Part shown: piece by piece, positions 55,735-64,000 of the stretch
Position numbering within the stretch: the stretch's first letter is position 1
Layout: each line of letters opens with the position of its first letter
NCBI RefSeq assembly: GCF_042453785.1
Contig: NC_091665.1
Coordinates: forward strand, 985,001 to 1,049,000
DNA from: Malus domestica
Lineage: Eukaryota > Streptophyta > Magnoliopsida > Rosales > Rosaceae
Reading direction: 5' to 3'
DNA: 64,000 bases
Made by a program: the position numbers and the translations under genes
Notes under the pieces: generated by a model
The model's database searches: none
What the model was told of the DNA's origin: nothing
What the model saw: only the letters and a program-made list of their open reading frames with translations

Positions 55735-56761
55735 GGCTTTTTAGCCAAAATGATCCTTGAGATTTGCATAACACATCACTTTGGTCTCTGAGATTGAAAA
55801 TCAATAGAAATGGTCCCTAAGATTGTTCACCATCCATTATTTTGGTCATTTCCATTAAAAACTCCATTAAGTGTCCCAGAGCTCTTGGCCGAAAGTTTTG
55901 GTAATTTTCAAAGCTTCGTAACGCAATCGTTTCTTAACCAAATTCGACCCCTAATAAATCAAAATGAAGATAGGAAAGTGTTGAACAAGATTATGCCTAT
56001 TTGGAAGCCCAATGGTTGCCGGAGATGGCTCGAAAATAGCCTGAAAGGTGATTGGTCTGCGGGAAAATTGGAAAACTCGCCAGAAACTGAGTAAACTTTA
56101 AATGTTCATAACTTCTTTAATACTCAACGAAATCGAGTGATTCAAAAATGAAAATCATAATTGTCGACGAGACGAAGAGAATGGTACATTTCTCAACACT
56201 ACATTGCCGTGGTTTGGCCGAAAAACGACTTGAAAGTGGTTGTCTTGATCTCGAGTTAGCCACTTTCGAGTCGTTTTACGGCCAAACCACGACAAATTAG
56301 CCATCCAAAAAGGTACCATTCTCTTCGTCTAGTCGAGAAGTATGATTTTCATTTTTGAATCACTCGATTTCGTTGAGTATAGAAGAAGTTATAAACGTTT
56401 AAAGTTTACCCAGTTCCCGACAAGTTTTCCAATTTTCCCACAGACCAGTCACCTTTCAGGCTATTTTCTGACCATCTTCAACAACCATTGGGCTTCCAAA
56501 TAGATATAATCTTGTTCTACACTTTCCTATCTTTTTGATATATTAAGGGTCAAATTTAATTAAGAAACGATTGAGTCACGAAACTTTGAAAATTGTCCAA
56601 ACTTTCGGCTAAAAGCTCAAGGACACTTAACAAAGTTTTTAACAGAAGAATCAAAATAATGAATGGTGGGCAATCTCAGAGACAATTTCTATTGATTTTC
56701 AATCTTAGGGACCAAAGTGATATGTAATGCAAATCTTAGAGATCATTTTGGCTAAAAAGCC
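55735..56761. mobile_element. 1 kb fold-back element (MULE-type MITE candidate)
   Basis: Two arms of about 500 bp (about 55735-56240 and 56262-56761) are inverted copies of each other around a spacer of roughly 20 bp. The termini GGCTTTTTAGCC and GGCTAAAAAGCC pair, and arm similarity is high throughout. The flanks TGAAATGTT (55726-55734) and TAAAATGTT (56762-56770) form a 9-bp target duplication with one mismatch, the length made by Mutator-like elements. There are no genes; the frame at 55810-56094 lies in one arm only by chance. Confidence 0.85.
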
Positions 56762-58656
56762 TAAAATGTTTTGATTATTGGAAATATGCCCTGAAAGTCA
56801 AATGGCAAAGTGATAGATGACTCTTATACATCAAATGGCAAAGATACTATTTAGGACTATCTCAATTAACGATATATGTCCTAAATAATGAATCCATGGA
56901 CAGTGGATCGATTGAAGAAGTAATCTAATGATGTTAGACTACAGAGACCTTCTTCACATAACCATTATGTCCAAAAAGGTTCCTGGTCATTGAATTGTCG
57001 GAGGGATACTGACAATGCTTAGACCGGTACATATTGTGTCCGCTTCAAATGGAAGAATGGAAAGTCTCATCCGATTTGTGTAGTGACACTAAGACAAGTA
57101 TGTAGGTGCTCATTAAGGGAATGAGTTCACTGAACACAATCGAACGAGAGTACTTGCATGGAGGTCTACTCACATGTCAAGCAAGTAACTCTAATGGTTG
57201 GAATAATGTAAGTAGTCCTTTAACCCGAGGCATCGTCGTTGTCTTGTGGCTAAGTACTTAATCTTTGATTGTGTCAAAGTCACCCCATTCGCGGATGTCC
57301 ACGGCATAATTGGGGTTAAGCCACTTAGTCATGAAGGCAAGTGTATGCGCAACAAGGAATCTCTAATCCTCGATAAGAGAGGAAGAATACTCTAAGATAT
57401 GATTCGGGAATCTTCGGCCGAAGTATCGAGCGTAATGAAGGAAAGCGTTCCTATACGACTCAATAGAATCATATAAGAAGGAATAATCACATTAGGGGTT
57501 TGACATAATATATCCATACCCTAGTAATGTGATTGAGAGTATTGTTTTAGAGAATGATCGAATTACATTGTAATTCCAACTGAATAGGTTCTCCGAACAA
57601 CTTCTACATTAGCTTGAGTAGCTATGACATATGGTTAGATGTCACTCATAGCTTGTGGGTTCTTCTAGATGATTAAATGTAGTCATCAAAGAAGAAGGTG
57701 AATTAAAAGGAAGTTTTAATTCACTAAGTGATTGAATTAAATATAATCAATTGGATTGATGCCAATCACCTCACTGCCTTGCTAATTATAACCTAAAATG
57801 ATTGTACACCGACACACTATTGTAGTGAGTAATTAATGGATGAATGAATAATTAATTGGATTAATTAAGTGTTGTGATTAATTTAGAAAGTCTAAAGAAA
57901 TCATAAAAGCGATAAAGATCGTTTTGGGCTTAAAGAAACGTTCGGGTTTAATTGGGCCCATTGGGCCTAAACCCATTGGGCTTTTATTCAAGCATAGGAT
58001 GACTTGAAATAATAAATGCCCAAAGCCCAAACCAAACACTAAAGGGCCGGCCACTTAAAGGGTTTGGGAGAGATATTTAGTCAAGTTGTTGACTAGGTTT
58101 CTTTTTGTCTATATAAGGAACTTTATAGAGATTTATTCCCAAGGGTTTTTTGTGTGTTTTAAAACAACAAAGAGGCAAAAGAAACATCTCTCTAAAACCA
58201 CAAAAGGCCGGCCACCTTGAGGGTGTTTTAGCTAACAATTTTTCACCATTTTGGTTATTCCTCCATCCATCTCACTACACTAGTGGGTGTGGATCTTTAG
58301 AGGTCTTCTCCTTTGGAGACTAAAGGAGAACCTTGGAGCACTCTTACCAACAAAGTGGAGGAGGCAAGGAGGGAGGCTAGGCTCAAGGAGTTCAAGGAGC
58401 AAAGGGCTTGGAGGTGGTCCATCATTAGTCTCAAGTCTAGATCAAGAGGTATAAGACTAAACTTTCACTTTGTTCTTCTCTAAAATGTTATGATGCATTA
58501 TATATAAACCTATGAACCTTGAAGGGGATTTGCATGACTATAGCTTTGATAATTTGTGTTAAATGCTTCCGCTGCTTTCGTATATTAAATTTGATTTGTA
58601 TATGCATGATAGTCATTTGGAAATCCCTATGTGTAAAACTCATAATTTTCCCTTCA

Positions 58657-61127
58657 AGTGGTATCAGAGCCAAAGGTTTATGTATAATGTGTCCTTTTGG
58701 ATTTTATGCATATGGGTATTAATATTATGTATGACATGATTATTGTTTCATTCAAAATATGTTTATCTTTTGTTTTTCAATAGTTGAAAAATGTTAGTCA
58801 AAAGTTGAGAAAGATATGTATGCAAAAAGTGTTTTGTATGCATGAATGAAAATTGAGTTTAGAACTAGTTTGACATATTATTTCTTCATTCAAAGTATGT
58901 TTATCTTTTGTTTTTCAATGGTTGAAAAATATAAATCAAGAGTTGAAAAAGATATGCATGTAAAAAGGTGTTTTGTATGCATGAATGAAGAGTAAGTCAT
59001 GAACAAAATTTGGGTTTTTGAACCAAAGGGAGGGCACGGTTTTGGGGTGGTTTTTTGGGTTGTGTTTGTGTTTTATTGTAAACCACTCACACATCCTTTT
59101 AAAGCTAGAAAATAGAAACCTTGTCACTTTTGTTTTTGGGTTTGAAAAATCACCAAGAATACACAAATCTTGAAAATATGTTCATGGTTTTGTTCATGGT
59201 TGGTTTTTGGTGAAAATGGTTTTATTTGGTTTTGATGCATTGTTTTGTGGTTTTGGATGATGTTCATACCATCCATAACCATATCATAAATTTATAAAAC
59301 CCTAGACTTGACTAGGAGGATTTCCATCACTCTTTTCACTAAAGTCTTCAAAGCAAAACCAAGTGACAAGCAAAATTTAATTTTTTCTACATAATGTGGA
59401 ATTAATGCATGTTGTGTAAGAATGTGTAAGAGACTTCCCATCTCCCCTTAATGTGGCCGGCCTCCCCTAGTGGATTTATCCACTTGTGGGGCTATTTTGT
59501 AATTTGGAAAAAGTTGATATTTTATACTTTTGAGTATTTACGGTTTGACCCCTAACTTTTTCTTATTTGCATTTAGGCTCCTACTAACTAGAAAGTTAAA
59601 ATATTTGATTTTAATTTTGTTAGTTGTTTAAACTCATAATACCATTATGCCCATATTCACTAAATCTAAATGTTCATGTTGCATTCCATTTTGATTATTT
59701 AATGTGATTAAGTAGTTAAAAAGGGTGACTATGGACTTATGCCCTAAATGATAATTGAGCTATGAGATAAGGCGCTAAAATCAAATTGTTTGAACCTTGG
59801 GAATGTGTTTTAATTACTGTTTTATTGGACCTTGTCACGTTTGACATTAATCTATCTCTCCCTCTTAGTATGTGTAATTTGTAGGAATTTGTACAAATCG
59901 GTTTGTAATTCTTATTATTTCTTAATCTCTTTTAGTTAGTTGATTGCCTCTAGTGCTAGACTAGAGTTTCTTTAACTATTGGTAAGGAGACATAACTAAA
60001 AGAGGGTTTTGACATGAGATTAAAGATTAAATGGGTCCAATGCCCTAATTAACAATGAATGATTGTCTTTCATTTCTAATGGCTCAATGAAAATGTTTTA
60101 ATTGGATTGAAAAGCACGTAATTAAATTAACACAACCTCCCCGAGTTTATATTCAACAATGTTGGCTCATTGTTGCAATAACCTAATAAGTCCATGGTCA
60201 TCCAAGAGCCTAAGATAACTATAAAGTCCAATTTCAAAGGAATGCAAAAACCTTAGTAGTAGTAGTTACTTCCAATATTTGAAAAATTCGTTTTTGATAT
60301 TGATTTGTTTTTCTTAAAACAAATAGTGGGAGTATCATACGCTACTAAACTATAATGAATACAATTAGTAGTTATATATATCTCCAATATTTTGAAAAAT
60401 GTTTTGATATTGATTTGTTTTATGAAAACGAATAGTGGGGATATCATATGCTACTAATTTCATTAACTTTGGACTAGTAGTTGTAATAGTACATTATTTA
60501 TTTGAATATGATTAAATAAATAAAATTGATGAGACCTTAAAATCCCTCAACCAACATACAATATTAAGTTGAAAACGTAAGAGTGCTTTGAACACTTTTT
60601 CGTGGCCTTCCACCGTGGTAGGCTCCAATCGTTTATGACTTGTACATCGCCTTCACCCTATCATGGGGGAGTGCAAAGTGCATGCTTATACTCAGGAGGA
60701 GTTTATTTAAAACATTTGATGAGGTTAAGGTAGGCAACGAGTGTGGCCAACATCGTATCATCGTGAGGTCATGCTTGAACCCTTATCTAAACCGGCATGG
60801 TGGGAAAGAACTTAACTAAGAGAAATGATGCCAACATCGTATCATCGTGAGGCATTGCTCTCTAGAGGCCAAAAAGATGGGTAATCACAAGAGGTTGTTG
60901 TGAATGGGTAATTGTACCCTCTCATTATTATTTTTGCTAGCCAACATCATATCATCGTGAGGTGGGCTTGGTAATAGTGAGCCTCCCATAACCCGCTAGG
61001 AGCTTTCTTTGAAAACTCCCGGATTCCATCTTGAGGGATATGGAATTTGCCAAAAATGGTGGGTGGTGTCATTCGGTTTAAAGACCCGAATCGTTTGACT
61101 TAATCGACAATCAAACTAATTATTTTA
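58657..61127 (+). other. Long leader of the gag-only element, with internal duplications
   Basis: There is no coding frame. A ~138-bp tandem duplication covers about 58747-58992 (TTCATTCAAAATATGTTTATC recurs). A ~115-bp duplication covers about 60260-60460. A 23-bp motif, GCCAACATCGTATCATCGTG plus AGG, occurs three times near 60747, 60830 and 60940. Confidence 0.6.
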
Positions 61128-62018
61128 TTGTTTATGTATTTAGATATGGTTGGAAGCACACTCGCGAAAATACTCGACAAACATTGCCTAGAGGGGCACA
61201 ATTTCCCATCGTGGTATCGTAATGTCAAGATTCTCCTAACATTGGAGAAGATTGTTTACGTACTAGACAAGGCTCCACCTCACATACCTCTCGGCCCTGA
61301 GGCTACTGAGGATGAACGTGCTAAGTTTGACAAGCACTTTGAGGATGACACACAAGCCAAGTGTTATCTGTTGGCTTCCATGAATGAGGAGCTACAGAGA
61401 CAGCACGAGGGCATGGACAGTGCATCTTCCATAATACTCCATCTTACGGAGTTATATGGGGAAGGGACGCGCAACCGTCGTTTTAGCACTGTTTGTGAAC
61501 TTATGAAGACCAAGATGGTCAAGGGGGCTCCAGTGCATCAACATGTACTGAAGATGATAGGATTCATTGAACAATTGGAGAACCTTGGTACTCCACTTGA
61601 CGGGGAATTGGCCCAGGACTTCGTATTGGCTTCTCCTTCTGATTCATTCGCGCAGTTCGTAATGAACTACAATATGAATAAGATGGATAGTACTCTCTCT
61701 GAGTTACTAAATATGTTAGTAACTGCCGAGAAGACTATGAAGAAAGAGAACGTTGTAGGGACTTCTGCAGTAGTCTACAACAAGCCATCCTCTTCCAAGG
61801 CCAAGCCGCAAGGCAAAGGCAAAGGGAAGGAGAAGAAGCCACCCACTCCTAAGCCGAAAGGAGGAGTGAGGAAAAAGAAGGCAAAGGAGCCCAAAGGGAC
61901 TTGCCACCACTGTGGAAAGGAGGGGCATTGGAGGAGGAATTGCAGGTTATACCTTGCAAGTCTTAAGGACAAGCCACAAGGTATGGTTTATGTTCTTATC
62001 TTCAATTCTAATTGTTAG
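61128..62018 (+). CDS. Copia-type Gag with zinc knuckle (gag-only element)
   Basis: The frame of 296 codons opens at MFMYLDMVGSTLAKILDKHC; a start at MVGS (61146) is more typical. It contains NFPSWYRNVKILLTLEKIVYVLD, then DDTQAKCYLLASMNEELQRQ and FSTVCELMKTKMVKG, the UBN2-type Gag core. A long Lys/Pro/Gly-rich linker (KPQGKGKGKEKKPPTPKPKG) and a CCHC knuckle, CHHCGKEGHWRRNC, follow. No stop or frameshift interrupts it, unlike the other retroelement genes here, so it may be intact. Gag packages element RNA into particles. The last 15 codons after KDKPQ may be intronic: GTATGG at about 61981 and ATATAG at about 62076 would splice to a short alternative end. Confidence 0.85.
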   Translation: MFMYLDMVGSTLAKILDKHCLEGHNFPSWYRNVKILLTLEKIVYVLDKAPPHIPLGPEATEDERAKFDKHFEDDTQAKCYLLASMNEELQRQHEGMDSASSIILHLTELYGEGTRNRRFSTVCELMKTKMVKGAPVHQHVLKMIGFIEQLENLGTPLDGELAQDFVLASPSDSFAQFVMNYNMNKMDSTLSELLNMLVTAEKTMKKENVVGTSAVVYNKPSSSKAKPQGKGKGKEKKPPTPKPKGGVRKKKAKEPKGTCHHCGKEGHWRRNCRLYLASLKDKPQGMVYVLIFNSNC

Positions 62019-64000
62019 ATCTTCTAAATATTTATATTTGATATAAAGAGCTAATCACTTGTATAATTGTATATAGGTGGAGAAGCCAAGTAGAAGATGA
62101 ACAAGCAAGGAAAATGTGGTGAAGGGTTCGGTCACTATATTTTTGCTTACTACTTAGGAAGTTTGTTAGGCATTTAAAGATTGTCTTTAAACTTTCTTAT
62201 TTTGTTAAGAACTTATTATGTGGCTTCAAATGATGGAAGATCACTATTATTGCCTAAATGTATAAAGGTATTTATATTAGTCTCTAAATGTATAGAGCTA
62301 ATACTTTTTGTATTAAACATTATGAATGTTTGAAATATCATATTAATGTAATGTCAAGAATGCCTTTTTAATATACTATTTCCTTAAAGTAGTGTTATGA
62401 ATTGAAAATTGTCTTGTTGTATCCTAGATGAGATACAAGAGTTATATCACTTATTGTAATGTGATAACCAAACTTTAGATTTATCAATTATGGATAGATC
62501 TCACATGTAGGACATAAAAGGATACAATGAATCTTTAGATTTGGTTCCATTTGTCTACCTATGAGTTCTATATGAATTGACAAAAGTCTAGAGAATCCTT
62601 TCTTGAAGAAAAGGAAGATCACATTATAATGATATAAGTAATAAGAAAAACGTTTCTTATATGGTTGTCACTTGAAACACAATGATCAAGATCACTCGTG
62701 ATTCAATTAGTAATTTAGAACAACTAATTGGGCAATTTTAAAAGGGTTTTAAAATGTCAATTGTGTTAGTGATTAAACCAAGAAAGAAGTATCTAAATCT
62801 ATAAAATGTTTAAAGACTTTAGTCACTTAATGACAAGACATTAACTTAGTGAAGATTGAAACAAATGAGCTTGAAATGTTTTAAAGCTGCTACACAATGT
62901 CTTCTACCAATGTACTCCACTTTTATACATTTTGAATGTATGAAATGATTTCTCATTAAAGTCATGAGAAATAGTGGGAGGTGTGAAAATGGATATAAAC
63001 TTGATTGTGATCGGTTTATAGTTGTCTAAAGGATAATAGTACTTGACTATTATTAAGAGTTTGTAATTTTAATTGTTAAAGAACTCAAGCTCTTCAAACG
63101 TTAAAATTCTATGTTGTGTGACATTCTAAAGAATAGTCTTTGAATGTTGGTTTCGTCAACCTAGCATAAAATGGTTATATGTTGGGAGTTGTCCATCATT
63201 CTCTTTTATGAGAACAAGCTAAATAACTAAGCATATGGACAAGTTGATGAAACAAAAGGGAAATAGTTTCAAAATGAGTCACAACATATGGTTTAACAAC
63301 AAGACAATCCAAATTCAACATCTCATGTAACAATATTGCTCTATGTAGTTTTAATAAAGAATTATATCAACCACCTAGAAGGAATGGTTGAGTTTCTATA
63401 TCCTTAGTAGGAGCCATGCTTCCACTAAAGACTTGGATAATTCTTATATGACTACATTAAAGGTCTTAGTATGACTAAAACTTGAAGTATGGTGTATGAC
63501 ACCATATAATTTAAATGAATAGACTTAATGAAACAAGTCACACATTTCAAATGGAATTACTTGAGAAGGAATTCTTTTGTGTGTGATTCATTTAAGTTAG
63601 TGGGAGCAATATGCATTCAAATCAAGAAAATATAATTGTTATTTTTGAATGAATGCTAAGGTACAAAAAGGCCAGTGGGAGTGATGTCATAATTTGAGCA
63701 ACAAGATGTGAATAAAGTCTATTCGATAGACTTCATAAAACATAAGTGTTACTCGAGAAATGACAAAACATGACATGGTCAATTTTGAAGTATAGACTTG
63801 AAATTGGGCTTATTGATATAGCAAGGCTATCTCAATAATGTTATATGGGAATTAAATCTCAAATGTTGTGGATTTAAGAAAGCATTTTTCTATGTGATAG
63901 AAAAACACTTTCATAACCCTTATAATGAATATGTCACAAAATCACAAAAGAGACACATGTATGGACTTGTGAAGTAGATATCCAAAAGTGAAGAACCACA
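62019..64000 (+). other. Non-coding interior of the gag-only element
   Basis: It is AT-rich with dense stops in all frames and no recognisable protease, integrase or RT motif. Short phrases such as AGTGGGAG recur (about 62970, 63600, 63675), which may be decayed pol or untranslated sequence. Confidence 0.5.

Larger units (their letters stand above)
56776..64000 (+). mobile_element. Gag-only Copia-type LTR element (continues past window)
   Basis: A 1.88-kb LTR (56776-58656) starts TATTGGAAATATGCCCT (TG changed to TA) and ends CCCTTCA. Two bases later lies a perfect primer site, TGGTATCAGAGCCA (58659-58672). A 2.4-kb leader follows, then a single gag ORF (61128-62018). From 62019 to 64000 no pol-like frame can be seen, so it fits the gag-only, non-autonomous class (TR-GAG) described in plants. 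The 3' LTR lies beyond the window. A TATA motif (CTATATAAGGAAC) is near 58110. Confidence 0.82.

Noticed and set aside
55810..56094. 94-codon frame
   Set aside because: Lies entirely within one arm of the fold-back element; no recognised domain, and the other arm is its inverted copy.

Overview
This 64 kb window looks like nuclear DNA of a woody Rosaceae plant, most likely tribe Maleae (apple or pear). It has short GT-AG introns, AT-rich spacers, four plant genes, and a dense layer of plant LTR retrotransposons, RTE-type LINE copies and MITEs. The repeat families match types I associate with Rosaceae (a Cassandra LTR with a 5S rRNA domain, gag-only Copia elements, large non-autonomous LTR elements). 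The genus is inferred, not proven.

Layout. 259-1286 is a miniature LTR element (TRIM). 3045-8757 is an old AT-rich repeat split by a 4.2 kb non-autonomous LTR element (3792-8005, target duplication AAAAT). 10068-12512 is a three-exon NAC gene of the BEARSKIN/SOMBRERO root-cap group. 12861-18475 is a LINE / large LTR element / LINE sandwich. 18556-28348 is a complete but decayed Ty1-copia element (target duplication TTCCC), itself interrupted by a gene-capturing LTR element (21089-24854, target duplication AGAGT). 28733-30313 is a solo LTR (AGAAG). 30853-33054 is an intact eight-exon WHIRLY2 gene. Just behind it are recognisable 5' exons of the tRNA adenosine deaminase subunit TAD3 (33400-39941), split by a solo LTR (34396-38261, ATAAG) that carries a second solo LTR (35314-37109, ACGAC). 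41764-42603 (minus) is a phytolongin (longin-domain R-SNARE-like protein). 45040-47584 (minus) is a three-exon RING-H2 ubiquitin ligase of the ATL7/ATL59 type. 48749-49123 is a Tourist-like MITE. 49604-55009 is a second decayed Copia element with a Gypsy-type fragment inside its reverse transcriptase. 55193-55485 is a Cassandra solo LTR, 55735-56761 a 1 kb fold-back element with 9-bp target duplication, and 56776 to the window end is a gag-only Copia-type element.

How the genes relate. The four host genes (NAC, WHY2, phytolongin, ATL) act in different processes and form no operon or obvious cluster. WHY2 and TAD3 are adjacent on the plus strand, but TAD3 here is incomplete and probably non-functional.

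The most unusual signal is inside the solo LTR at 34396-38261. Five stem-loops (37433-37713) share a fixed asymmetric internal loop (TACAG opposite TC), while both flanking stems change in sequence and stay paired. That pattern of covariation suggests a conserved RNA (or single-stranded DNA) structure. Other points of note are an antisense coding unit inside the large non-autonomous elements, and an LTR element that carries a pentatricopeptide-repeat gene fragment plus arrays of its own TATA region.
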